From positions 1-21,325 of the forward strand of contig CAJGBR010000024.1 in assembly GCA_904501625.1 (NCBI GenBank): DNA of 21,325 nucleotides, written 5' to 3'. Under the pieces are notes generated by a model. That model was given only the letters and a program-made list of their open reading frames with translations, was not told the origin of the DNA and searched no databases. This DNA is from an uncultured Rikenellaceae bacterium (GTDB lineage Bacteria > Bacteroidota > Bacteroidia > Bacteroidales > Rikenellaceae). Made by a program: the position numbers and the translations under genes. Positions 1 through 7,158 of the stretch are shown here, in pieces (position 1 is the first letter of the stretch; each line of letters starts with the position of its first letter).

Positions 1-12
1 GTAAAAATGTCT

Positions 13-20
13 TACCTTTG
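13..20 (+). promoter_or_regulatory. Bacteroidetes-type -7 box (TACCTTTG) for rpsO
   Basis: TACCTTTG matches the Bacteroidetes sigma-ABfr -7 consensus TAnnTTTG exactly. The matching -33 TTTG would lie about 20 bases upstream, which is outside the window. Transcription would start near base 25, leaving a leader of roughly 135 bases before the rpsO ATG. Confidence 0.6.
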
Positions 21-24
21 CGCC

Positions 25-160
25 GTTTTTGTGGGGAGATTTGCATTTCACACAACGACAGCTCAAGGGTTATAGTTTCTCGTTTCGAGGTCGACTCATT
101 ACCGCGACGGGACATATACCACGAGAGTTTTGTTTTACAATTTTAATTTTTCAAAAAACT
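25..160 (+). promoter_or_regulatory. Long rpsO 5' leader, possible structured autoregulatory region
   Basis: About 135 bases lie between the predicted transcription start and the rpsO ATG. Within them, bases 77-83 (TTCTCGT) can pair with 121-127 (ACGAGAG) through seven pairs including one U-G, enclosing a smaller GTCG (90-93) / CGAC (105-108) stem. In several bacterial groups S15 represses its own mRNA by binding a leader structure, so a regulatory role here is plausible. The fold was found by eye and matches no leader family I can name. Confidence 0.3.
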
Positions 161-436
161 ATGAGTAATTACTTGAATCCCGAAGCTAAGCAAAAAATCT
201 TTGCTACTTACGGAAAGACTGAGAAAGACACAGGTTCACCTGAAAGTCAAATTGCATTGTTCACAACTCGCATCGCTCACTTGACTGAGCACCTCAAGAG
301 CAATCACAATGACCACAACACTCACCGTTCGTTGTTGCGTTTGGTTGGTAAACGTCGTCGTTTGTTGGACTACTTGAAGAAGGTTGACATTGAACGCTAC
401 CGTGCAATCATCAAGGCACTGAACCTCAGAAAATAA
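161..436 (+). CDS. rpsO: 30S ribosomal protein S15
   Basis: This encodes small-subunit ribosomal protein S15, which binds the central domain of 16S rRNA early in 30S assembly and helps form an intersubunit bridge. The 91-residue product has the family length (about 89) and its hallmarks: an early segment containing DTGSPESQ, the central LTEHLKSNHNDHNTHRSL stretch, and the basic LVGKRRRLLDYL segment near the C-terminus. The open frame extends upstream to base 29, but those 44 extra residues look nothing like S15. The ATG at 161, giving MSNYLNPEAK, is therefore the start. The gene is transcribed alone from the promoter box at the window edge and ends 15 bases before a strong hairpin shared with pssA on the other strand. 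Confidence 0.97.
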   Translation: MSNYLNPEAKQKIFATYGKTEKDTGSPESQIALFTTRIAHLTEHLKSNHNDHNTHRSLLRLVGKRRRLLDYLKKVDIERYRAIIKALNLRK

Positions 437-451
437 TTCAGTCCTCAAGTC

Positions 452-487
452 AAAAAAAGTCTGTATCAAACGATACAGACTTTTTTT
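452..487. terminator. Bidirectional intrinsic terminator between rpsO and pssA
   Basis: A perfect inverted repeat pairs 452-467 with 472-487 around an AAAC loop. Its core stem is GTCTGTATC / GATACAGAC, flanked by seven A on the left and seven T on the right. It therefore reads as hairpin plus U-tract on both strands and serves the two converging genes. The last base of the repeat is also the last base of the pssA stop codon. Confidence 0.9.
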
Positions 488-1176
488 CATTTCTTAACAG
501 AGTGTAACCTTATCACAAAATTTCTAAACACCGAAATTAATATATACACCACCAGTACAAGAGCGACTGACCTTATTCCGAAAAACGCGACTACGATAAC
601 GACAAACAACAAGAACAGATATTTTAGTTTGTTATTGCCAAAACTGAAGCCTTTGAATTTAAGCGAAAACATTGGTATTTCACTAACCAGCAACAACGAC
701 ACCACCATGGTCAATATACACAATCCCCACCACGACATCTCAAACCACGACAACGACGTAACAAGCAATGCGTTTGCAGGAGTAGGTAATCCGATAAATT
801 CGGTAGTTTGACGCTCATCTATATTAAATTTTGCAAGTCTTAATGCCGACATAGGTGCAATTACAAAACCCAATAAAGCCAGCTCTTCAAATGGCAACTG
901 CTGCGATACTCCAAGCATTCTCCACATCACAATTGCCGGCACCGTACCGAAACTGACCATATCGGCCAATGAATCGAGTTGTTTGCCCACTTCGGAGTAT
1001 TGTTTCAGCAAACGTGCAAAAAAACCATCAAGGAAATCGAATCCCGCTGCCGCAACAACAAACCAAAATGCACACTTCAAATCACCTCGGAATGCAGACA
1101 ATAATGCTGCACACCCCATCAGTAAGTTCAGGCAGGTTATTAAATTCGGAATCGTAAAAAGTTTTATTTTCATCAC
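487..1176 (-). CDS. pssA: CDP-diacylglycerol-serine O-phosphatidyltransferase
   Basis: This inner-membrane enzyme joins CDP-diacylglycerol and L-serine to give phosphatidylserine, the precursor of phosphatidylethanolamine. The 229-residue product carries the full CDP-alcohol phosphatidyltransferase motif: D47, D50, G51, A54, R55, G64, D68 and D72, in FDFLDGFFAR followed by GKQLDSLAD. Hydrophobic segments before and after the motif fit a multi-span membrane protein, and the C-terminal third is almost wholly hydrophobic. IPNLITCLNLL at the N-terminus is typical of the PssA branch rather than PgsA. Two ATG codons (1176, 1173) are adjacent and either could start it. Phosphatidylserine decarboxylase, sometimes a neighbour in this phylum, is not in the window. 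The gene converges on rpsO and shares its terminator. Confidence 0.9.
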   Translation of the reverse strand: MMKIKLFTIPNLITCLNLLMGCAALLSAFRGDLKCAFWFVVAAAGFDFLDGFFARLLKQYSEVGKQLDSLADMVSFGTVPAIVMWRMLGVSQQLPFEELALLGFVIAPMSALRLAKFNIDERQTTEFIGLPTPANALLVTSLSWFEMSWWGLCILTMVVSLLLVSEIPMFSLKFKGFSFGNNKLKYLFLLFVVIVVAFFGIRSVALVLVVYILISVFRNFVIRLHSVKK

Positions 1177-1195
1177 TCACATATTATAGTCGGTA

Positions 1196-1203
1196 CAAAT
1201 ATA
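1196..1203 (-). promoter_or_regulatory. Candidate -7 box for pssA (TATATTTG on the - strand)
   Basis: The + strand CAAATATA reads TATATTTG on the - strand, matching TAnnTTTG about 20 bases upstream of the pssA ATG. The -33 position carries only TTTC (1223-1226), so this is a one-box prediction. Confidence 0.4.
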
Positions 1204-1230
1204 CGTTTTTTAGAGTAATTTAGAAACACG

Positions 1231-1264
1231 TTTGATTTTTTGACATAAAAAATTTGTATCTTTG
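1231..1264 (+). promoter_or_regulatory. Bacteroidetes-type promoter for the pseudouridine synthase-holA-porX-tsaE-aroC run
   Basis: TTTG at 1231-1234 and TATCTTTG at 1257-1264 are separated by 22 bases, fitting the -33/-7 pattern of the Bacteroidetes primary sigma factor. The predicted transcription start is near 1270, about 15 bases before the ATG at 1285. No equally good box occurs in the small gaps further down the run. Confidence 0.7.
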
Positions 1265-1284
1265 TTTTCAGATAGAGAAGTTGT

Positions 1285-2178
1285 ATGAAAAGACAAAAAG
1301 CAAATATAGTTTTCAAAGCAACGGAGGATTGCGGTGTATTAGAACTACTGAAGAAAACATTGACGGAAAAAAGCGGAACTACGATCAAGTCATATCTCAC
1401 TCATAGACAGGTATTTGTAAATGATCGACTAACTCTGCGTCACGATTCACCCGTTAAAAAAGGCGACCGAATCGAAATCAGAATGGGAAGAACCGAACAT
1501 CTTGCTATGGATAGTCGATTGCTCAGAATAGTCTACGCCGACAACGATATTATAGTGATTGACAAACAACACGGGCTGCTCTCAGTAGCGACTAATCGCT
1601 TTGAACAACGTACGGCATTCCGTTTGTTAAGCGATCTAGTTAAGCAACAAGATCCGACCAACAAGATTTTTGTAGTACACAGACTTGACCGGGAGACTTC
1701 AGGATTGATGCTCTTTGCCCGCAGTGAGGAGTGCAAACAACGCCTACAACAAGATTGGACAAATATGGTTACAGACCGCAGATATGTTGCCGTAGCAGAA
1801 GGCAATATCTTCCCAGACGAAGCTTATATTGATGCACCGCTGGCCGAAAATCGAGCAATGCAGGTTTACGTCGCACGTAATGAAGAAGGACGACCTGCAC
1901 GCACCGACTACCGTGTATTGCAACGAGGGCTGAACCACACGCTTGTAGAACTACACCTCGACACAGGCCGCAAAAACCAAATTCGTGTACACCTCAAACA
2001 TATCGGACACCCAATCGTCGGCGATAAAAAATATGGAGCAAAAGATTTCTCTATGGGAAGATTAGCACTGCACGCATCTCGATTGTGCTTTATCCACCCA
2101 ATCAGCGGAGAACAACTGAACTTCGAAACCGAAATACCATCTAGATTCATAAAATTGGTTGAAAATGGCAGCTGCTAA
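1285..2178 (+). CDS. RluA-family RNA pseudouridine synthase with S4 domain
   Basis: This enzyme isomerises uridine to pseudouridine in structured RNA, probably rRNA. The 297-residue product has an N-terminal S4-like RNA-binding region (about 15-70, including IKSYLTHRQVFVNDRL and VKKGDRIEI). The RluA catalytic domain follows, with motif II VHRLDRETSGLMLFA; D135 there is the expected catalytic aspartate. The C-terminal family signature GRKNQIRVHLKHIGHPIVGD is also present. The S4 plus catalytic layout resembles RluC/RluD, but the target position cannot be read from sequence, so no specific symbol is given. It is the first gene of the operon, starts about 20 bases after a good promoter, and overlaps holA by 14 bases, which suggests translational coupling. 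Confidence 0.92.
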   Translation: MKRQKANIVFKATEDCGVLELLKKTLTEKSGTTIKSYLTHRQVFVNDRLTLRHDSPVKKGDRIEIRMGRTEHLAMDSRLLRIVYADNDIIVIDKQHGLLSVATNRFEQRTAFRLLSDLVKQQDPTNKIFVVHRLDRETSGLMLFARSEECKQRLQQDWTNMVTDRRYVAVAEGNIFPDEAYIDAPLAENRAMQVYVARNEEGRPARTDYRVLQRGLNHTLVELHLDTGRKNQIRVHLKHIGHPIVGDKKYGAKDFSMGRLALHASRLCFIHPISGEQLNFETEIPSRFIKLVENGSC

Positions 2179-3232
2179 ACAGACATTCAAAGGTTCAGTG
2201 GCAGACTACTCGGCTCTGTACAACCAAATATCTTCAGGAAGATACTCGCAAATCTACCTACTGATGGGCGAAGAGACATTCTTCATAGACCGACTGAGTG
2301 ACCTACTCGCAGAAAAGGTTATTCCAGATGAAGCAAAAGCATTTAATCAGGTCGTTCTTTACGGGAAAGATACCGACGGAGCGGCTTTGGTTAATGTATG
2401 TCGACAGATTCCGATGATGGGTAATCGTCAAATCGTAATAATAAAAGAGGCTCAGGTACTGAAAAAAATCGAACAACTTGCTCTGTACACCAAGACTCCC
2501 GTCGAATCGACAATACTTGTCCTATGTCACAAAGAGAAATCTCTCGACAAACGCAGCCAATTATACAAAACAATCGCTGAAAACGGCACGGTTTTCGAAT
2601 CTGTAAAACCTAGAGATTATGAGATTCCGAATTGGTTATCAGGTTATATTTCTCAATCAGGACTCAGCATTGACCAACAAACACTGCAAATGATAGTCGA
2701 GTTTCTCGGAGCCGACCTCTCAAAAATTGCAGGTGAAATAGACAAGTTGCACACAGCAATGCCCATAGGAGAGAAAAAAATTACTCCCGAAATCGTGGAA
2801 CATAATATCGGAATCAGTCGTGAATTCAATGTCTTCGAATTGACTCGGGCTCTGTCTGAACGCAATACAGTAAGGGTAATGAGAATTGCTGACTATTTCG
2901 CACGCAATCCCAAAAATGCACCCTTGGTAGTTACATTATCAAGACTACACGCTCATTTCGACAAAATCTTCAGATACAACTATATGTTGTGGTTGGCAAA
3001 ACGGCGTTCACAACCTATGCCAACAGAACAAGATTTATGCAAAGCTCTTAAACTCAGTTCTCCATTTTTCCTTCGCGAATATGGTCAGGCTGCAGCAAAC
3101 TACCCGATGCCGAAACTTTTCTCAATCTTTGAACTGCTCAGAGAGTATGATATGAAACAAAAAGGAATTGGACGTGGCTCGATTGACGATGGCGAACTGC
3201 TGAGAGAATTGCTGCTAAAGATACTTAATTAG
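2165..3232 (+). CDS. holA: DNA polymerase III, delta subunit
   Basis: Delta is the clamp-loader subunit that opens the beta sliding clamp during loading onto DNA. The product from the ATG at 2165 is 355 residues, close to the usual 330-350. It has the expected N-terminal block IYLLMGEETFFIDR (about residues 30-43), where delta proteins carry a degenerate nucleotide-binding fold. The middle section (FLGADLSKIAGEIDKL) and the FNVFELTRALSERN segment are characteristic of HolA, and the helical C-terminal collar domain follows. The frame could also begin at TTG 2159, adding two residues. I prefer the ATG, which overlaps the end of the pseudouridine synthase gene by 14 bases. A 34-base gap without a promoter box separates it from porX. 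Confidence 0.9.
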   Translation: MAAAKQTFKGSVADYSALYNQISSGRYSQIYLLMGEETFFIDRLSDLLAEKVIPDEAKAFNQVVLYGKDTDGAALVNVCRQIPMMGNRQIVIIKEAQVLKKIEQLALYTKTPVESTILVLCHKEKSLDKRSQLYKTIAENGTVFESVKPRDYEIPNWLSGYISQSGLSIDQQTLQMIVEFLGADLSKIAGEIDKLHTAMPIGEKKITPEIVEHNIGISREFNVFELTRALSERNTVRVMRIADYFARNPKNAPLVVTLSRLHAHFDKIFRYNYMLWLAKRRSQPMPTEQDLCKALKLSSPFFLREYGQAAANYPMPKLFSIFELLREYDMKQKGIGRGSIDDGELLRELLLKILN

Positions 3233-3266
3233 GATTACGATTCGTTAATTATATAAAATTCAGGAT

Positions 3267-4820
3267 ATGTACACAGCAAAAATATTATGGGTTGATGACG
3301 AAATTGAATTGCTGAAACCACACATATTATTTCTACAAAACAAGGGGTATGAAATTGAGACCTGCAACAACGGTTACGATGCTCTTGAAGCAATCAAAGC
3401 TGGGACATTCGACCTGATTATACTCGATGAGATGATGCCGGGTATGACCGGACTCGAAACGCTGCAAGTAATCAACGAAATACGACCGCTTCTCCCCGTG
3501 ATTATGGTCACAAAAAGCGAAGAAGAAAATATTATGGATCGTGCAGTCGGTTCAAAAATTGCAGATTATATAATAAAGCCAGTCAACCCCAATCAGGTAC
3601 TGCTATCCATCAAGAAAAATATTCACAACAGACAATTAATCAGTGAGATAAGCACAGCCGATTATAGACAGGAATTTGGCAAAATTTCAATGTCCTTGGG
3701 CAGTGCACGTACATTCAGCGATTGGGTAAATATCTATCGCAAGATTGTCAAATGGCAACTGCAGCTCGCAGACCTTCAGGACCAAAGCGTAAAGGAAATT
3801 TTATCTTACCAAAAGAAAGAGGCAAATAACGAATTCGTAAAGTTTATCCGCAATAACTATGTCAGCTGGTTCAACGACAATAATCACGAACGTCCGATAA
3901 TGTCACAGAACTTGCTGAAAAACAAGGTATTCCCAATTGTCGATAAAAACAAGACAACTTTTTTGCTCATTGACAATCTTCGTTACGACCAATGGCGAGT
4001 ACTGAGTCGATTGCTGACAACATACTATGATATTGAATCTGAAGATTTTTATTGTTCAATTCTTCCGACAGCGACTCAATACGCCCGCAACTCGATATTC
4101 TCGGGACTTATGCCGGCTGCAATTGACAAAATCATACCCAACGCGTGGCTTAATGACAACGAAGAGGGCAAAAAAAATCAATACGAAGAGGACCTTCTCA
4201 AACGTCAAATGCAATCTCTTGGAAAAAGCTACAAGGTCACATTCGATAAGTTAATTCGTTCTGAACACTCGAAACGTCTGATTGACAATATTGAAAATGT
4301 ATTTAATGCCGATTTTTCGGTTATTGTCTATAATTTTCTGGATATTCTTTCACACGCCCGTACTGATATGGAAATTATCCGAGAATTAGCCGATGATGAA
4401 GCCGCATTCCTTTCACTGACTCGATCGTGGTTCGAACACTCAGACCTTTTGGATATACTCAAAATGCTGGCCGAAAATGGCAATAAAGTTATCATAACCT
4501 CCGACCACGGAACAATTCGCGTTGACAACCCAATTCGCGTAATCGGAGATAAGGAGACTTCTCAAAATCTGAGATACAAAACAGGCAAAAATCTGACTTA
4601 TAATGCAAAAGAGGTTTTCGAAATAACTAAACCAGAGACGATTCATCTACCAAAGTCAAATTTATCATCGACATACATATTTGCTTGCAATCAGGATTTT
4701 CTGGTATATCCCAATAATTACAATCATTTTGTCCGCTACTACAAGAGCACATTCCAGCACGGTGGCATCTCAATGGAAGAGATGATTGTGCCGTTTATCG
4801 TACTAAACCCAAAAAAATAA
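3267..4820 (+). CDS. porX: PorX-type response regulator with PglZ phosphodiesterase domain
   Basis: A 517-residue two-domain signalling protein. Residues 1-120 form a CheY-like receiver: acidic pair D10/D11, phospho-acceptor D54 (LIILDEMMPG), switch T82 and conserved K104 before proline. From about 205 to the end is a PglZ domain of the alkaline phosphatase superfamily. Metal-site-like positions are D236 (LLIDNLRYDQW), T270 as probable nucleophile (PTATQYARN), D359 and H363 (NFLDILSHAR), D413/H414 (TSDHG) and H498 (FQHGG). Length and layout match PorX of Porphyromonas gingivalis, which with sensor PorY controls type IX secretion genes and whose PglZ domain hydrolyses nucleotide substrates. 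PorX orthologues also occur widely in Bacteroidota, so secretion control is inferred, not shown. No histidine kinase or Por secretion gene is in view. Its stop codon overlaps the tsaE start by one base. Confidence 0.92.
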   Translation: MYTAKILWVDDEIELLKPHILFLQNKGYEIETCNNGYDALEAIKAGTFDLIILDEMMPGMTGLETLQVINEIRPLLPVIMVTKSEEENIMDRAVGSKIADYIIKPVNPNQVLLSIKKNIHNRQLISEISTADYRQEFGKISMSLGSARTFSDWVNIYRKIVKWQLQLADLQDQSVKEILSYQKKEANNEFVKFIRNNYVSWFNDNNHERPIMSQNLLKNKVFPIVDKNKTTFLLIDNLRYDQWRVLSRLLTTYYDIESEDFYCSILPTATQYARNSIFSGLMPAAIDKIIPNAWLNDNEEGKKNQYEEDLLKRQMQSLGKSYKVTFDKLIRSEHSKRLIDNIENVFNADFSVIVYNFLDILSHARTDMEIIRELADDEAAFLSLTRSWFEHSDLLDILKMLAENGNKVIITSDHGTIRVDNPIRVIGDKETSQNLRYKTGKNLTYNAKEVFEITKPETIHLPKSNLSSTYIFACNQDFLVYPNNYNHFVRYYKSTFQHGGISMEEMIVPFIVLNPKK

Positions 4821-5245
4821 TGGAAATAAATATAAAATCACACCTCGATAATTTAGATGAGGTTGCCGAAATAATCCGTAAAAGTATTCTGCCAGAACGT
4901 AACGTAGTGTGTTTCTACGGTCCGATGGGTAGCGGAAAGACTACTCTCATCGCAGAAATATGCAAACAAATCGGCGTCACGGATGCTGTTTCAAGTCCGA
5001 CGTTCGCACTGATTAATGAATATCGTACAGACTGTGATGATACGGTATTTCATTTCGATTTCTATCGAACAGAAAAATTATCCGAAGTTTTCGACCTTGG
5101 TTATGAAGAGTACTTCTACAGCGACTCGACCTGCCTTATCGAATGGCCCGAAAAGATTGAGGAGTTGCTGCCAGAGCACTACGCAAAAATAGAAATTAAT
5201 GTCATTGACACCTCCGAACGCGAGTACACAATCTCTCTAATATGA
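4820..5245 (+). CDS. tsaE: tRNA threonylcarbamoyladenosine biosynthesis ATPase TsaE
   Basis: TsaE is the small P-loop ATPase that works with TsaB and TsaD in making N6-threonylcarbamoyladenosine at position 37 of ANN-decoding tRNAs. The 141-residue product has the family length. It contains the Walker A motif GPMGSGKTTL (residues 34-43), the TsaE-specific SSPTFALINEY (about 58-68), HFDFYR (78-83) and IEWPE near 107-111. The start overlaps the porX stop by one base (TAATG) and the end overlaps aroC by four (ATGA), so translation of the three genes is probably coupled. TsaB and TsaD partners are not in the window. Confidence 0.95.
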   Translation: MEINIKSHLDNLDEVAEIIRKSILPERNVVCFYGPMGSGKTTLIAEICKQIGVTDAVSSPTFALINEYRTDCDDTVFHFDFYRTEKLSEVFDLGYEEYFYSDSTCLIEWPEKIEELLPEHYAKIEINVIDTSEREYTISLI

Positions 5246-6222
5246 CAAATTCCTTAGGTAAACATTTCATTATAAAGATATTTGGCGAATCTCACTCAAA
5301 ATATTTAGGTATTGAGATTGAGGGTTGTCCCAAAGGTCTTGCTCTGACCGAAACAATGTTTGAGACCGATTTAGCACGTCGACGTTCAGGAACATTGGGA
5401 ACGACTCCACGTATCGAATCTGACATTCCGCATATTACAGAAGGAGTCGAAAATGGCATTACCACGGGAGATCGAATTACCATTCAGTTTGAGAACAACA
5501 ATACCAATTCATCTGATTATTCATTCATACAAAATCAGCCACGTCCGAGCCACGCAGACTTCACAAGCCGTGCCAAATATGGACAGGCATCAGCAGGTGG
5601 TGGAATATTTTCAGGGCGAATGACTGTTGCACTCGTAGCAGCAGGTATTGTTGCCAAACAGCTATATCCCGAGTTCATATACAACACCCGCATTGTCAGC
5701 ATTGGCGGTCTGACTCAAAAAGATGAAATCGACCAATTACTCACACAACTCTCCCAACAGAAAAATTCAGTTGGCGGAGTCGTAGAATGTTGCATCGACA
5801 ATATCCCAATTGGGATTGGAGAACCATTTTTTGATTCAGTTGAATCGGTCATTTCTCACGCATTGTTTTCGATTCCGGGAGTAAAAGGTGTTGAGTTCGG
5901 CGCAGGATTTCCGATTGCAGAAAAGTTTGGCTCTGAGGCGAACGACTGCATTATTGACAGCGAAGGCCATACTTCCACCAATAACTCAGGTGGCATTAAC
6001 GGCGGAATAACAAATGGCAATCAACTCGTTGTACGAGCAGCCTTCAGACCTACGGCCAGCATAGGACACGAACAATTAACTTATGATTTCTCTAAGGGAC
6101 GTGTTATGCCACTGACAATAAAAGGTCGTCACGATGTGTGCATTGCTCTGCGGGGAGCCGTTGTCATCGAAGCTATGTGTGCAGTCGCACTCGCTGACCT
6201 ACTATTAGCTACACGCAGTTAA
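5242..6222 (+). CDS. aroC: Chorismate synthase, short divergent form
   Basis: AroC eliminates phosphate from 5-enolpyruvylshikimate 3-phosphate, using reduced FMN, to give chorismate for aromatic amino acids, folate and quinones. Family landmarks are present: FGESHS near the N-terminus with H18, DLARRRSGTLGTTPRIESDI, RPSHADF with H104, NSGGINGGITNG, RAAFRPTASI, and GRHDVC near the C-terminus. At 326 residues it is shorter than the common 350-390. Two signature blocks differ from the majority: GESHG is GESHS, and the usual GGGRSSARET region reads GGGIFSGRMT, resembling the GGGHFSGRLT form I recall from clostridial enzymes. Both catalytic histidines are retained, so it is probably active. It is the last gene of the run, overlapping tsaE by four bases and followed by a hairpin terminator. 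Confidence 0.93.
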   Translation: MTNSLGKHFIIKIFGESHSKYLGIEIEGCPKGLALTETMFETDLARRRSGTLGTTPRIESDIPHITEGVENGITTGDRITIQFENNNTNSSDYSFIQNQPRPSHADFTSRAKYGQASAGGGIFSGRMTVALVAAGIVAKQLYPEFIYNTRIVSIGGLTQKDEIDQLLTQLSQQKNSVGGVVECCIDNIPIGIGEPFFDSVESVISHALFSIPGVKGVEFGAGFPIAEKFGSEANDCIIDSEGHTSTNNSGGINGGITNGNQLVVRAAFRPTASIGHEQLTYDFSKGRVMPLTIKGRHDVCIALRGAVVIEAMCAVALADLLLATRS

Positions 6223-6242
6223 CACATTCTATAGACAAAAAC

Positions 6243-6266
6243 AAGACCGACTGTTGGGTCGGTCTT
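6243..6266. terminator. Hairpin terminator between aroC and deoC
   Basis: AAGACCGAC (6243-6251) and GTCGGTCTT (6258-6266) form a perfect 9-bp GC-rich stem with a 6-base loop. On the + strand it is followed by TTATTTAGTTT, and on the - strand by TTGTTTTTGTC. Both converging operons can therefore use it, with the better U-tract on the deoC side. Confidence 0.85.
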
Positions 6267-6276
6267 ATTTAGTTTA

Positions 6277-7155
6277 TTAGAAATAATTGATTTCTCGGCC
6301 TTCGATTTTACTCAGTAGATTATTTGCCAGTGAACTTGCACCAATTCTAAATGTATCCGATGTTAACCACTCATCGCCTAACACCTCTGCTACAATAGCC
6401 TGATATAATGCAGCTTGTTCTGCTGTTCGCACTCCACCGGCAATCTTAATGCCACAACAGTGTCCTGTCTGTTTTGCGTAATCTTTCACAGCCTGTGCCA
6501 TAACCACAACAGCCTCAGGAGTTGCTCCGACTGAAACCTTACCGGTCGATGTCTTAACAAAATCAGCCCCAGCAGACATTGCCAACAACGATGCCCGACG
6601 TACTGCAGACAAATCTGGCAACTCACCCGTCTCGATAATTACCTTCAACGTTGTATCCGAATCTATCTCACCTCTGATGATTTCAATCTCGGCTACCGTA
6701 GCATCATAATTTTCAGCAAGAAATGCTCCGAGATTCATCACGATATCAATCTCGTCTGCCCCATTCTCTTCAACCATTGCACACTCTAATGCCTTCACTT
6801 CGACGTAGGTCTGTGACATCGGGAATCCACCCGCCACTGAAGCTATGGCAATATCCGTTTCGCCCAAAGCTACTCCGGCAGTTTCAACAAACGATGGTGA
6901 TACACAAACAGCTGCAGGCTCAGGGATATCCGAGAATATTCCTCTGAAAACCATCAATTTATGACATAAATCATTAATCTTATCTTCTGTATCTACGACC
7001 GAAAGCGATGTGACATCTAACATTGACACCACATCTCTCAGTGCTTCCTTAGTTAGGAATTCATCTACACGTTGGTTTGCCTTGATTAAAATCTGTTCGA
7101 CAACATTCTGATCGACATCTGTCCCGAACTGCTGAAATATTTGATTACAATCCAT
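6277..7155 (-). CDS. deoC: Deoxyribose-phosphate aldolase
   Basis: DeoC splits 2-deoxyribose 5-phosphate into glyceraldehyde 3-phosphate and acetaldehyde, the last step in using deoxynucleosides as a carbon source. The 292-residue TIM-barrel protein has the Schiff-base lysine K201 in DFVKTSTGK, the second catalytic lysine K237 in GIKIAGGVRT, and D137 in EIDIVMNLG, equivalent to E. coli K167, K201 and D102. It is longer than the short bacterial form (about 220-260) because of an N-terminal helical extension of roughly 40 residues, a layout I associate with the longer E. coli-like branch. It is last in a - strand unit, with only 3 bases between the methyltransferase-like stop and its ATG. No deoA, deoB or phosphorylase gene is adjacent. 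Confidence 0.93.
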   Translation of the reverse strand: MDCNQIFQQFGTDVDQNVVEQILIKANQRVDEFLTKEALRDVVSMLDVTSLSVVDTEDKINDLCHKLMVFRGIFSDIPEPAAVCVSPSFVETAGVALGETDIAIASVAGGFPMSQTYVEVKALECAMVEENGADEIDIVMNLGAFLAENYDATVAEIEIIRGEIDSDTTLKVIIETGELPDLSAVRRASLLAMSAGADFVKTSTGKVSVGATPEAVVVMAQAVKDYAKQTGHCCGIKIAGGVRTAEQAALYQAIVAEVLGDEWLTSDTFRIGASSLANNLLSKIEGREINYF

Positions 7156-7158
7156 ATA

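Noticed and set aside
29..160. In-frame upstream extension of rpsO by 44 residues
   Set aside because: The extension has no resemblance to S15, and S15 proteins start at the equivalent of the ATG at 161. It overlaps the predicted leader.
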